Assembly: GCA_030549335.1 (NCBI GenBank) | Contig: CM060195.1 | Location: forward strand, 45,080,991 to 45,144,990 | Source of the DNA: Pontederia crassipes | Taxonomy: Eukaryota > Streptophyta > Magnoliopsida > Commelinales > Pontederiaceae | Length of the DNA stretch: 64,000 bases | Direction of reading: 5' to 3' | Part shown: positions 24,199 through 36,624 of the stretch, piece by piece | How positions within the stretch are numbered: position 1 is the stretch's first letter | How the letters are laid out: each line of letters starts with the position of its first letter | The notes under the pieces: generated by a model | What the model was told of the DNA's origin: nothing | The model's input: only the letters and a program-made list of their open reading frames with translations | Database searches by the model: none | Translations under genes and position numbers: made by a program

Positions 24199-26504
24199 CA
24201 GTATCAGGGAATGTGTGTCGTAGGAGTCTAAACGATTTACAAATTGATAAAATTTTAAGTCATTCAACGCATGAGTAGGCTCATTCAAAAGCATAGATCA
24301 CTCTTAAAGTTATTTGGATAGAACTATTATAGTTGAGAAAATAAACTAGGAAAACAGAATATTCCTCAACTAATATGGTTTATCTTTTTGAAAACCATGA
24401 AAAACATTTATATAGAAAAATTTACCATTTTTTTAACCTCGTTTATTTCATAGTCGCTTGACCATGAAATCAGAAATCAGACATTAACAGTAAGAAATCC
24501 TCCTTCGATCTAAACTCGTGAAGATGGAAAGAGGACGAAGAAAGCAAACAGACTGCTAACTGCTACCATACAGAATGCTAACATTAGGGTCTTGTAAGTC
24601 ATGCTTCAAGGCATTATGTGCCTGTGTGTTCTCCCATCAGCTGAAAATGTACCTCATCCTAACCCAGAGAATGTGTCCAGTAGATTTACTTTTCCATCGT
24701 AATTAAGTGGCACTAAACTAGCAAGAATATCATGGGGCCAAACAAGAGGAGTGAAAAAGAAAGGTGAATGAGTGAAGATAATCGATTAGAAGACCAAATG
24801 TAGTAACGAAGACCAGGCTAAATATAACATGTCGTTTGGGCGTCCAAGCAGTTCAAAATAGTGCCAAAGCATGCTCATCTTGAAGTTGTGGTTAGAGTAA
24901 CTACTTATCCCCAGAAACATGAGGGAAAATGCCTTAATTTTGTCTTGCTAGTTAACCCGCCCATCTCGATGGTACATTTATTCGAAGGTTTGCAAAATGT
25001 ACTCTATGGCGGTGTTTGATTGCAGAACAAAGGGTAGAACAACTTTTTATTCTGCCAAACATCTTATACGATGAAAACTTATAAAGTTCCCATCATGTGA
25101 AGTACGAAGGGATTAAAAGTTCCCGCCGTAAGTTCTTGCTAATTGTAATAACAATCATATTTTTTTTAATTTTTTTTCATAAGTCTAAAAGTAGTTCCAA
25201 AAGTAGGTGGAGCTACTTTTAGACCTATAACTTAATATTTTTATAATATTTATATATATTATATTCTTATATTATATATTATATACATATATATTATATT
25301 TATTTATTATTTACACATTATTATAAATTTATAATTTATTTAGTTATACTAACAAAAAGTACATTTATTATTTATTATAATTTACTTTGTGTTATAATAA
25401 AATAAAATTTTCCATTATTATTTATCATGAAAATATATATTTTCTTGTTTAAATGTTGACGTAAATATTTTAATTTATTTTACTTATAATATATCATAAT
25501 AAAAATTAACTAGTATGATATTAGTATAATTATTAATTATGGTATTCAAAATAAGTTATAATTATATAATTATTTTATATAAATATGATGTTAAATTATC
25601 TTTTATATTTCATGTTTTAGTTATTAATTAGTTTATCTTAAATTTTTTTCTTCTATATAATTTGCTAATTATAAATATTATATTAATTAAACTATTCAAT
25701 TAGTTTTTTAAAAAAATATATTATATTTAAATCTTAAGACGTACGTAAATTATAATATTAATAATATTTAAAATATTTAATAAAATATATAAATAATATA
25801 ATAATTTATGTACATTATAATATTAATAACATATTTTTATTTACTATAATTTTATATCTCATAAAATAATAAATTATATTCTTAGTTCTTACCTTTTTAT
25901 CCAAACAACTACTAAAATTTATTTATCAAATCATCTTTTTAAATCTCCATCATTACATTTTTTCATCCAAACACCAATCCAAACTTTTTTATCAAATTGA
26001 TTAGTTCTCGAAAACTTACAGAAACTTATAACCCAATCCAAACACAGCAAGGTTCACTTATGTTGTCCTCGAATTACATGACAAACCTCGATGTCTTATA
26101 TTGAATTTGAGCATATACAGGAGTATCAAGCATGAACTGTGTTCTAGCAGGGTTCATTTGATTGGCTCGTTATTTGTTGAGATATCTTCCACTTTGGAAG
26201 GCAAAAAGTAGGGGTACGCATATCCAAATTGCAGAGAACTTGATCATTCTTTTTTTTATCATTCATTAATGTGGGAAATATACAGAGACCAATTGCTACC
26301 TACTTTGCTAGAGAAGGAGATTTGCGACGGCTTGGGTCAGAGTGTACAAAGTAACGCTTGAAGTAAAAAACTTTGCCTGAAGTAAAAAAAACATACGATT
26401 TTAATTTAGACATTACAAAAATGAAGGAAGAACAAATAAACAACTACCAATGGTTCGACATGTATTTATGAAAATATTTTTTTACTATATTTTAAAGAAC
26501 CAAA
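24199..26504. other. AT-rich spacer downstream of the gag-like gene
   Basis: No gene and, notably, no pol domains on the minus strand downstream of the gag-like frame. From about 25010 (GGTGTTTGATTGC) to 26050 (CAATCCAAACACAGC) the ends are roughly inverted. The part from 25830 resembles 15200-15380 (ACTATAATTT, CATAAAATAATAAATT, ATCCAAACA), so an AT-rich MITE is likely but its limits are unclear. Confidence 0.45.
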
Positions 26505-27677
26505 TTAAGGAGCCTTCAATGGCGATTCACTTGCTCGCTCTCGCTCGCCATTAGACGCCCCGATTCCTTCTGCAATTGCACTAGTAGTTGTAGTATTGCT
26601 TCTTTCATACTTCTTCCAGCACTGATGCTTCCAACATTGACACTGCGCCCCTCCTCTTCTCCTTATGCTCTCTGTTCTACCCATCGCCGCCACCGCCTCC
26701 CCACCTTCACCCCTCCTCACGAAGCTCATCGCCGGAAACAGCGCCGCCGTCGCCGGCGGCGGGCCTCCTTCTTCTTTGCTTCTTAGCCACAGCTCGCTCA
26801 TCCTCCTCTTGATCTCGCACCCACTCTCCTCATGCTCTCCTTCACAGAAACTGCACTTGATCTCGCACCTGCCTTCGACTCCTTTCCTCGCCTCTCTTGC
26901 GCTCCTCGCCTGCTCCCAACTCAGCGCCAGCCTCACCGCGCCGGCTAGCGTCTCCGGGCGCTGCGGCAGCACCCAGTCCTGGTAGTCCTCCCGCAGACCG
27001 TCGACAAATATCCCTCTCAGCAGCGCGTCGGGGAAACCGTGGTCGGGCCACTTCTTCAGAATCCACTGCAGGCGGAGGTGGTAGCTGTTGACTCCCTCGC
27101 CATCCCTCTGTCGGATCGACATGAGCTCGGCGCGCGCCCGGTCGGGCAGGTCGGGCCGCACGAAGGCCTCGAGGAACGCGGTTCGGATTGCGTCCCACGA
27201 CATCGGGGGCCGTCGGGGCTCGACAGAGAGGTCGTACCAGAGGGCGGCGTCGCCGTCGAGCGTGACGGGGAAGATGCGGAGTAGCGTCTCGACGGTTGTG
27301 GCGTTGTTGGCGCGGCAGACGCGGTCGAACCTGGAGAGGTGCGCGACTGGGCACTCGGACGGATCCCCGCGGAAGACCGGCAGCGGAGCAACGTTGACGT
27401 AGGCGGTGGGAAGAGGAGGCGGCGGGAGAGAGTCCGACTGGTAGAAGGAGCGGGAGCCGGAGTAAGAAGAGAGCTCTGACTCGGCGTTCGGCTCGGAGGC
27501 GGCCTCCAGCCCGTCGTATCCGTCGCCGGAAATCGAGTGGGGCGGGGAGGAGGACTGGTCCCGTCGGTCTTCTGAGGTTGCGGAAGGGGAGGGAGGGACG
27601 CGGCGTCGATGTTTCCGGCGAGGAAGCGGCGGGGTCGCCGGCGGTGAGTTGGACAACTCCCGGGAAGAGAACCTCAT
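26505..27677 (-). CDS. Retrotransposon-gag-domain protein, single exon, 390 aa (candidate domesticated gag)
   Basis: The N-terminal ~90 residues are low-complexity (Ser/Pro/Arg-rich, KHRRR). A Ty3-type Retrotrans_gag domain follows at about 95-250: PLPVFRGDPSECP, LDGDAALWYDL, MSWDAIRTAFLEAF, RQRDGEGVNSYHLRLQWILK, FVDGLREDYQDWVLPQRPET. A zinc knuckle follows: CSFCEGEHEESGC, spacing CX2CX3HX4C, one residue short of the classic CX2CX4HX4C. The start is the ATG at 27677; three codons upstream is only a TTG. The frame is intact and GC-rich in AT-rich flanks. No protease, RT, integrase, LTR or primer site is seen nearby. It may be a co-opted host gene, or an orphan gag from a recent element. Function unknown; RNA binding or particle formation is only inferred. 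Confidence 0.75.
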   Translation of the reverse strand: MRFSSRELSNSPPATPPLPRRKHRRRVPPSPSATSEDRRDQSSSPPHSISGDGYDGLEAASEPNAESELSSYSGSRSFYQSDSLPPPPLPTAYVNVAPLPVFRGDPSECPVAHLSRFDRVCRANNATTVETLLRIFPVTLDGDAALWYDLSVEPRRPPMSWDAIRTAFLEAFVRPDLPDRARAELMSIRQRDGEGVNSYHLRLQWILKKWPDHGFPDALLRGIFVDGLREDYQDWVLPQRPETLAGAVRLALSWEQARSAREARKGVEGRCEIKCSFCEGEHEESGCEIKRRMSELWLRSKEEGGPPPATAALFPAMSFVRRGEGGEAVAAMGRTESIRRRGGAQCQCWKHQCWKKYERSNTTTTSAIAEGIGASNGERERASESPLKAP

Positions 27678-27777
27678 GGCTGACAACTTGCAAGAAGAAA
27701 TGTGGTTGATGACAGAAGCGCAGAGAGAAGAAAGGATGGAAGAAGCAAGAGATCAAGAGCGCTGAAGCGGTTCCATG

Positions 27778-27786
27778 GATATAAAG
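27778..27786 (-). promoter_or_regulatory. Possible TATA box of the gag-like gene
   Basis: TTTATATCC on the minus strand about 100 bases before the ATG at 27677, followed by a CT-rich leader (CTTGCTTCTTCCATCC). Position and leader fit a plant core promoter; no experimental support. Confidence 0.4.
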
Positions 27787-27991
27787 CGAGTAAGGGGAGA
27801 GGGCGGGAAGAGACGCGTCCTTCTTGTGTTTGAGAACAACAGAGTACAGACAGAAATGGTTATTACCGGGGAAAAAAAAGGAACTGAACTGTTTTACACA
27901 CAAAAATAAAAAAATATATATGATAAGCAAAATAACGAAGAAGTATTATTAATTATATTTATATGAATCAATACATTATGCTTGCGGATAT

Positions 27992-28478
27992 TAGGGGGTG
28001 TAAGAAAAAAAAATCAAAAACCTAAAAACTCAATTCTATCCGACATAACTTTTTTAGATTTTTTGGATTCGAAAAAATATAGTTGGTTTTTAAAATTAAA
28101 AAATCATTCGAGGAGGCCGCCGAAGGTCTACATAATTAAAAATTTATAAAATATATGTTGACATTATATTTTAAATATTTATAATATATACATTTACTCA
28201 ACATATTATTTATCTTATAATATGTATAGAAAATTAATATAAGGCATAGTACTGTTCAAAATATATAACATGTCAATGTCATTAATTTATGAAATAAAAC
28301 ATCTATTTATATCTTTAATATTTTTTATAAATATAAAATGTATAAAATATAGGGCTTCAAACAAAATTTACGGAAAAATTTTTATAAGATTTTTTAAAAT
28401 TTAAAAACTCAATCAAAATATATAGGATGACTTTTCTTAACACATAAATCCATTCGACCCGCACCAATTTCACCCCTA
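27992..28478 (-). mobile_element. hAT-type MITE, 487 bp, copy 1
   Basis: Ends TAGGGGGTG...CACCCCTA, flanked by 8-bp target duplications GCGGATAT (27984-27991) and GTGGATAT (28479-28486), one mismatch. The body is a diverged inverted copy of the 57553-58052 element (shared ATTGGTGCGGGTCG, TCATCCTATATATTTTGATT, TTTATACATTTTATATTTAT on the minus strand). No coding capacity. Confidence 0.85.
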
Positions 28479-28486
28479 GTGGATAT

Positions 28487-31400
28487 ATAATATATTTATA
28501 GATAAATAATTTTCTAAATGAATGAAAAGTGTAAAACGATAATAAACTAAACTTTAAAGGTTAAGAATGAAACTCTTTAAAAAAATATTGTATTTATGTC
28601 CAACTTTGATATTTTAATTATTTTAATATTAAACTAATATCTTTATTATGCATATTTATTCTATTTTACGTTATTGGTGTGATATTATGTCAGATGCATA
28701 TACATAACTATACTATAGATATATAGTGGTAATTAATATAAAAGGAAAAAGATTTAGGCTGTCTTTGCCAGTAGAATTTAAAATAGCATTTAGCAAGAAA
28801 AATATTTGTTAACTTTATTTCAATATTAGCAATATGGTTAATTAAATTTTTATTAGGATAATTTGATTAACTTTTATAGGGTAGAGAAAAAATTTTCATT
28901 CCAAAAATTTTTCGTACTATTAAACTATACGCACAACATATATTTCACTATAAATTAATTTATACATCTTATTGGATAACTTTTAGTATTGAATTTATTG
29001 GTTGTAATACTATATTAATTTACTTATTATTTGAGTAGTTTTAAAATAAATTAAAAGTGGTAATGTGGTTTTAAAATAAAAATATTTTACCTATTTATGA
29101 ATATTACGGTAACAAAAATGTTAAAAAATATATTTATTACAATTAAAAATTAAAATGTTTTACGTATAATGTATAGTTATTTATTATGTTATCTTCATTC
29201 ATGTTGTTTTGTATAAATAAGATCATTCAATCATTAAATTTATTTGTTGATCTCATTCCTTGTCCGCTGTTATATATCTAACTTGCTATATGTACATATA
29301 TGTTGATGAAATCGTTATTCACTATTAACTCATTAAAATTGTAAAATATAGCATTAATGGTGTGTTTTGAAAAAAAAAAGTAAATCACAAAATTATATAA
29401 AAAAAGAAATCCATCAACCTCAAATTTAATGGTATTTATTATAGATAGCTAACATGATACCTCCTATTTAATACAGTAAAATTTTGGATAGTTATTCTAA
29501 TTTACAAACTTATCATCTTGGCATCTTCTCTCTCATTCACGAATAATGGGTTGTAATTGTACTTAAGTTTAATTTTCTTCTTAAATACACGACTCAAGTA
29601 AAATTGTAGAATAAGGGTAAATTGTATAAAAAAATTATGCTTTTAATTAGGTTGCATAGCCAAAATAAACTTTTCTTTCTGTTTAAACAATCACAAAAGT
29701 TTAAATTAATTACAACAGTGCCAACTTATGTTATAATTTAATAAAATAATATCATTAAATATTAATTCAACCATTTTTTGCTTATATAACTAAATATTAA
29801 ATCATCAAGTTAGTTTGTTACTTTTTGTATACAAGTATAATATTACTATAATTTTACATATGCTAAACTTTAATTTATTTTACATAATGGCAAATTTGCA
29901 TGAAATAAAATGATAAAAAAATATTTTTTAAATTTTTTTATAGATCAAGATATCTCATTCTCTTATACATGTGAAGATTTTTGAATTGATATTTTATATT
30001 TTTTAATAAAAAAATAATAGTAGTCTACATTTACAACCAAATTAAAAATTCACGACCTTTTAAACAAATAGGAGATCAAAGAAAAAGTTCATACTTTTTA
30101 TACAATTTATTCTAATATACTTTAAGACAAACTCTCAATATATATATATATATTTAATATCTACCTGTTTATAGTTTTTAATATTTAGAATTAAATTAAT
30201 ATCTAAACCATAATGATATTTTCATTTTATACAATGACGCGGCATGCACCATGATGTCATAACCATGACATCACCAACCATTTATATATAGAGAGACAGT
30301 TTAATGTTTGTACTACCTTTTTAGCCTACGAACGATTATTTGATTAATTTTTTTTATCCACCATTCATTATAAAATGGATGGTGATTAATAGAAATATGA
30401 TGATGCTACTCTTAAAAGAGGTAGCACAATAAGGACGTCAAATCTGAACGCTCGATTTCATATCAATATTAATTTCTAAGGTCTACTAAATTAATCAAGA
30501 TTTAAACTCTAATTGATTAAATTATTCCTTTAAATGTATTCATTAACAATAATTAGGTAGTTTTTTCCATCACAATTGAGTTTCAAAGGAACCATATAAA
30601 AATATTTATATGATTCTAAAACACAACCATACGTTTCAAATAATAATAAACTTAATAGAAAAAATTAATATAAGAAAATTTCCTAACTAAATTAAAAACG
30701 ACGAACAGTCAAAAAGACTCAAGCAAGCTAGCAAAAGACCCACAATACTATCCCCATACATGCATATATACATTAAACACTATCAATAAAGTTTAATATA
30801 TAGCATTTATTATCTTTAAACTCAAACATATTTAAATGATATTGTTGATTTTATATGAGTGGCATAACAGCACGAAAGAGTCGTTACTTATCAATATCTC
30901 ATGTATAAAGATGAGCTACAAAAATATAATTAAATCATTTCGACGAGAAAAAAATTAATTGAATCATTTAATCGGAAACAAACAATTAAATCAGATTGGA
31001 TTCAATCTCCTTTTTTGGATGCATTGGTTGGGATGAAGTCGAGCATTAAGTACGCACGGCTAAGTAAGGTGATGTCTCGTGCCCCCCATTTGTTTAATCA
31101 TTTTTACTCCAAAAAATCTCATAACCACGCAAATGTGGAATTTAAAAATAAATGTGATATCACTCCCTATCGAGTTGACGGAGACGTATGCACCTATTTC
31201 TCTGCTTAGAAATTAAAACACTGATTGGTTCAAGACTTCAAGCGATGAAAACAAAGTTAACTGCAATCAATATGTCAGCAAACCAGAACGAATTATGAGG
31301 TTATTATTTACTGATTTAAAATTTATTATATATAAAAATATAATTTTATTCATTAATTGTAGTATATTCTTTTCAAATATGGAGGCGTAGCATAATATTC

Positions 31401-31954
31401 AACGACCCTCCTAATAATAGTAGTATTGCTTTTGACAAATACGTACTATGTAATGAATAATTGAGATAAAAGTTTATTTTCCAAGTTTATATCCAGTTAA
31501 ATGATGTCTTGAATTTTGAAAGCTAAATAATGGCTAATGTTCGAATGCGCTGACGCATATAATATCCTAATAATTGTAGTAGTGCACCTTAAAATATCCT
31601 AACAATATATGGTCCTTGTACCTTACTCTATACGTGTCATCATCTTACGTGGCTGCACTTGCTTAATTGCGGGTGGCATTTAGCTGCGACTTGGGCCATC
31701 TCGCACAGTGAGTAGTCACTCATTTTACTCAAAGACAAACTACTTTAATATGATATGCACACTTCTGAGAGAAATCAATTCACATAAAAAATATGCATAA
31801 TTATTACATCGGGTGTGTGCTTGTTTTAATCGTGGCACGCATGATGGTTTATATATAGGTAAAATGGACGTGCTGAACGGCTCATGATCTGCACAGTATC
31901 ACGTGCGTATCCGATCGTTCGTGCATGAACTTGTGGCTAATCCGAATTTCTCGC
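28487..31954. other. AT-rich intergenic region
   Basis: Long stretch with only short AT-driven open frames, e.g. 31015-31209, which resembles nothing known. No gene or clear element seen. A local (TA)n run lies at 30140-30152. Confidence 0.55.
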
Positions 31955-32260
31955 GAGATGGAGCCCTCCCTCATGGACCTCATCGTGCTCGTCGCCGTGG
32001 ACCTCATCATGCGCGGTCCTCCCCTCTCTCGTAGACCTCACCTCATCGTGCTCATCGCTGCCTTGTGAGAACCTCACCATCACCGTGCCCCTCCCTTACG
32101 GACTTATCTTTGTCACCCCTCCCTCCCGGATCTCGGTGTCTTCATGCCCCCTTTCACTTGGACCTCGTTGTCGCGCCTCCCTCGCGGACTTAGTCATCGC
32201 CGTGCCCCACCCCTCGCGGACCTCGTCGTTGGTGTCGCCGTGCCTTTAGATTGTCTCACC
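31955..32260. repeat. Degenerate tandem repeat (CCTCGCGGACCTCGTCGTCG-like)
   Basis: About ten irregular copies, roughly 25-35 bases each, of a unit like CCCTCCCTCGCGGACCTCGT followed by CGTCGCCGTGCC. GC-rich in AT-rich surroundings; no maintained reading frame. Confidence 0.6.
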
Positions 32261-32679
32261 TCACCGCCATGGCCTCCATGTCGCCGACTATGAGATCGCA
32301 ATATTTTGTTCCGTCGACCTCCAGATCACCTCGTGGTCGCCCATGTCGTCTCCTTGCTGATCAACCTCGTTGTTTGATTGCCCTTGTCGTCTCCTCACTT
32401 ATCGACATATTATGATTTTTCTTGTATACCTTATTTTTCAAAAAATTCTTTCATCTGAAATAATCAAGCAATCACATATTTATTTCCTCAATTCTTCATT
32501 GAGTTAGTTAATCCCATTGGAATAACTTCAAATTTATAATGTAAATCATCGTAAGATCATACATACTTAGCTTCTAGAGAATATGTTATTCAAAAATCAA
32601 TTCAGGCAAACTAGTATAATCTTTGACAACAATTATTTTGTGTGATTCAATAGTACCAACAATTAGGTACGGCGAGAAT

Positions 32680-33221
32680 TGTCGTGAGGGCGGAGAATTC
32701 GTGGCACGTGGCGACCTGCGCCACCAACTATACCATCTTCTTCTTCGCCGATCGGAAATACATGTCATCGCCCGAGCCGACGGCAGCCTAAGGAAAGAGG
32801 ACGGAAAGATGAGCGCAGCAAAGCCGTCGGACTGGTCGCGGAGCATGGCATCTTCGTGGCAGAGGAGAGCGGCGTGGCGGCAGCAGCAGCAGAAAACGGC
32901 GTTCTATGCAACGTGGATGGATCATCCTCTCCTTCATCATCGTCGCCTACGATCGCCTGCCACTGGTGACGATGACAAGCAACAGATGCAGAGGAATACA
33001 ACGCTTTCCGGCCACGACCACATGACCAATTTGATCCACAGGTCATTGCGTCTCATTGCTTGCGGACCTCAATCGAGTTCGCCGATGGATTGCGAGTTAG
33101 CCGACGGAGACACTGGATGCCGGTGGCGAGGTTATCATCGGGCCTCAACAGTGATCAACGGACTAGTGGAGAAGAGCAATGAACAAAGGTCGCCAGCAGT
33201 TGCCCGTGGCTCTGATACTAA
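32680..33221 (-). mobile_element. Internal fragment of an LTR retrotransposon
   Basis: Adjoins the primer-binding site (complement of GGCTCTGATACTA, 33209-33221) of the LTR at 33222-33797, so it would be the 5' internal region of a minus-strand element. No gag or pol domain was recognised and no second LTR was found to the left. A 222-codon frame on the opposite strand (32623-33291) runs across the fragment and into the LTR; I treat it as chance. Confidence 0.4.
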
Positions 33222-33797
33222 TGTAGTAACAAAGAAAAATAACGAGAATGATTTGAGGACTTCCGACAAGTTTCCCTTTTCATTCGTATGAGCCTTTTAT
33301 AGTGCGATGGCTGCACCATTGTTCGTCCCCATTCATTCCTCGCGTTATGCCCACTGACATATCGCTTACTTCCGTAACGTTCAGCATCGTGTCATGTTGG
33401 CCATATGCCAACGTCGCATTTCGTGATATTTCATGACATGTAACGGTCACAACTAACAATCGTCGCCTTGCCGGAGATCGAGAGAGGGAGAGAGAGCCAG
33501 ATCGCGCGCGAGAGAGAGAGATCGTCATTGCCTTTGTTGCCTAGATCGGAAAGGGAGAGAGCCTGCATATCATGTGCAAGAGAGAGAGAAGGTGAGCGCG
33601 AGATGATTCAAAAAATTGCACGCCTTCACTTGGACTGTCAGATCACGCACGGACGGTCGGTTACGTGCGTGACACTGTGCAAATCACTATCCACTCAGCA
33701 CACCCATTTTATCCATATATATATGCTTTCTGTTAAATTACTAAATAATAAGAAATTATAATTGTGCTTTATACTTATTGACATATTCGCTCTAACA
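33222..33797 (-). repeat. Putative 5' LTR (576 bp) with adjacent primer-binding site
   Basis: On the minus strand it begins TGTTAGAGCGAATATG and ends CTTTGTTACTACA, i.e. TG...CA, immediately followed by T then TAGTATCAGAGCC, one base off the initiator-tRNA-Met primer site. It contains GA-rich runs at 33475-33605. Confidence 0.5.
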
Positions 33798-34321
33798 TAA
33801 TTCTTCACGCGCATCATTACATAATGGAAAATTTTTTAATGATAAAAATTTAAACTCAGAAATTTCTCGACCCCATTCTAATATAGTAATATTGTACTAT
33901 TCAAGGAAATAGGAATTTGATAAGATTTGTTAAGATTCAATTATATAAACTATCATATCTTTTGTAATGGTTTATCCCAACTAGCTTGAGTTGTTTTCTC
34001 TATCAGGAAAAAAAATCATTAAATCCAATGAAGCAACAGGTTATGAAATGCCCGGGTTACAAGACTTGTGATATTGTTCCCTGGAATTTAATAAACGCCG
34101 GGATCTTTCATTGAAAACCATAGAGGCCCCCGCCCCATATATATAAACATCGTATCTTTGAAATAAGTTATTATTTATTAAAGGTGCGGCTTATGGCCTC
34201 ATACCATATTTGCATGCCAAAGCTTACACAAGGATATACAATTTACAAGTTGAGACAGCAAGCCCTGTACAATACGGACCACGTACGTATCATCTACGTA
34301 AGCGTACATAAAACGTGTACG
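33798..34321. other. Spacer and 3' flank of the HIPP gene
   Basis: AT-rich; no gene seen. The last 130 bases probably include the HIPP 3' UTR. Confidence 0.5.
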
Positions 34322-35037
34322 TCACATGACTGAGCAAGAGTTGGGGTTTTCATCACTGAAGAAGCCCCGGGCCTTCTCGTCGACGAAGCCGCCGTTGACG
34401 TGCGACTGAGGCATGTAGTAGCCTTGCAGGCTGCTGGTGGTCTCGTACCCGTGCTTGTAGTAGTTGTAGGAGCGGGGCTCTGCGTTGGAGATCAGATGCT
34501 GAGCCGTCCCGGCCATGGCCATCGGCCGCTGGAGATGGTGGTAGTACTCCGGCGCGTACGCGTTGTACTCCCAGCTGTTCGCCGGGTACGTCCAGAGCAC
34601 CGCCCACCGGCCCGTCTTCCGCACAGCCTTGAGCACCTTCTTCTGGTCCGCCCACCCGGTCACCGTCACCTTCTGCCTCTCCAGGTCTATGTCAACATCA
34701 TCCACCCCTGCAAAATTTTAACAAGCCCCAACAAAGATCACAAACACAGATTTATGAAGGGAAAAAAATACTTATTTAATTGAACAATCTAATTTTTTTT
34801 GCACTACTACGCACCTCGTAGTTTCTCAAGGGCCCTTTTTATCTTGTTCTTGCATCCGTCGCAGTCCATGTGCACGCACATCTCCACGATCTACGCCGAG
34901 AAATCAAAGGTTTAGAAACACATGTAAAGATTACTCAGCGTGCATGCATATATTATGTGCAGAAGAACTGTACATGCATAGAAACCAACTGAACAAGAAC
35001 TAGAAAATAGTAAGCTAGAACAGAAACTTACTGTCAT
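34322..35037 (-). CDS. HIPP: Heavy-metal-associated isoprenylated plant protein (HIPP), 3 exons, 155 aa
   Basis: Metallochaperone-like protein of the HIPP family, HIPP44/45-like in my recollection. Coding exons 35032-35037 (only ATG ACA), 34815-34890 and 34322-34707 join to 468 nt with GT/AG borders. The HMA domain spans about residues 1-70: VHMDCDGCKNKIKRAL with the metal-binding CxxC at Cys12 and Cys15, then VDDVDIDLERQKVTVTG. The tail is Tyr/His-rich (YAPEYYHHLQ, YNYYKHGYE) and ends FSDENPNSCSVM, with a CSVM prenylation box, so the protein is probably farnesylated and membrane-associated. The family is known for metal handling and stress responses; the metal bound here is not predictable. 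The frame is complete. Confidence 0.93.
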
Positions 35038-35183
35038 GTTGCCGATATACTTGACTTGCTTCCTCTCTTGCTAGATTCTTATCAGTAGAACTACGCAGCA
35101 CCCGTCTCTTGAAGTGAAGCAGAAAAATACAAGCTTCGTTTTCTGATATGGATCGAGTACCTATTAGGACACACCCACATACA

Positions 35184-35193
35184 TATATTTATA
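35184..35193 (-). promoter_or_regulatory. Probable TATA box of HIPP
   Basis: TATAAATATA on the minus strand, about 150 bases before the HIPP ATG. Confidence 0.5.
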
Positions 35194-36102
35194 TCCACCG
35201 GAAAATGGATTTTATATATGTATGTATATTATTTTACATATCCATCACAAAAGGGATGTGTGTGTGGATCACTAGATTAGGCTGCCAACATCATGCGCTT
35301 TGAAACCAACAAGAGAAATGAAGGGGATGATTAAACAAGATGCCAAGTTGGGGGGTGACTTGACGAGCCGTCGTCCAGTCAAGAAGTATAACTCTAAACA
35401 AATGGGACAACTACGATATATATATTAATAATATATATTAACGGCCTTTCTTAAGTCTCCAAGCAACATGCAAACCAATCAGAAGCTGCCACATTAGCCT
35501 CAGTCCCCTTTCATGGAAGTTGCACGAAAAGTACGTGGGCTGGGATCGGAGGTTTCACGTCACACGTACATGATCTGCATATGTAATTAAGATCTAAGGG
35601 GCCTAAAGAGAACCGTGTGGAAAAATATATTATAGCATAGTTTTTTTTCCTGATTTTTTTGAAAGGGAAGCTTACTAGTATTCACAGAATTACAATTAAT
35701 GAGTTGTTGACAAATAAGAAATAAATTTTTCACGAATTTCTTTAGTAAAAAAGAAAACGATATTTTCATAGTCTCCATAGAAATTAATTGGATATTTATT
35801 AACTGTTGAAAGATAAAAAAAATTGAAAGAAAAATTAATTATAATCCATCAACGAATTAACAAGAGATGATAATACAAATAATCTAGAAATCAAGATAAC
35901 TGTTACCACCATGCAGTTTATTATTGATAAATTGATATTATTAAATTAATAAATAAATATCTACGTGGAGGAGTTCTATTTGTTAGAGGATCTCCTTGAA
36001 TTACTTGTCCACTAGTCCCTTGGTCTGTGAATGCGAGTTAATTTAATTACTATTATTATTTTTGTTATACATTTATTAATTATACTAATCTAAATATAAT
36101 TA
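35194..36102. other. HIPP upstream region
   Basis: Promoter side of HIPP, then AT-rich spacer up to the copia LTR. No gene or element recognised. Confidence 0.5.
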
Positions 36103-36549
36103 TGTTACGAAAGGAGGGAGAGAGGGAACACACGAAATACAGAAGAACACGAAGAGGAAAAACGGCGGCGGCTCTTTGTTATGAAATAATGATGATTACA
36201 AGGATGGGTCTCGGTCTACACCCCTAGGGAGTTTATATAGGCACTCCCTTTGACAGATGATAGGAATTACATACGGACTGAGACTCTAAATAAATCCCCT
36301 GAAAATAGGACACCTATCTCGTGATAAGAAAATAAATCAAATCCGAATCACAAACAGAATACCCCTAAAAATTTTTCGCTCAGGGGGCTCCACCCCCTTG
36401 CAACCCCCGCAGGGGGGATCCCCCTGGATCCCCCCTTGACCCCCCACAGGCTCGTTGACCGGGCAGCGAGACCCCCGTAGAGGAATTCTGCTGAAGCGTC
36501 TAACTATGTAGGGGGACCAACTGGGTTCAGATTCAAGGCATTATTAACA
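36103..36549 (-). repeat. Copia 3' LTR, complete (447 bp)
   Basis: On the minus strand it starts TGTTAATAATGCCTTGAATC and ends TTTCGTAACA. The purine-rich CAAGGTGGAGATT lies just before its start. TATA-like CTATATAAACTCCC lies on the minus strand near 36235. Confidence 0.9.
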
Positions 36550-36624
36550 AATCTCCACCTTGACTTGAATCATTTTCAGAGCACAAAAGCGCACCACGCC
36601 GCCGCCAGTCCCATCTTGAAGCTA

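Noticed and set aside
26842..27930. 362-codon minus-strand open frame overlapping the gag-like gene
   Set aside because: It is a shadow frame of the GC-rich gag frame; the translation is Arg/Pro/Ala-rich low complexity and its start lies in AT-rich leader. The 26505-27677 frame has the domain signature.
32623..33291. 222-codon plus-strand frame
   Set aside because: Antisense to an LTR-retrotransposon fragment and spans its primer site and LTR; no recognisable domain.
36361..36480. CCCCC/GGGGG-rich stretch with CAGGGGGGATCCCCC palindromes
   Set aside because: Considered as a terminator or recombination site; it is simply U3 sequence of the complete copia LTR.
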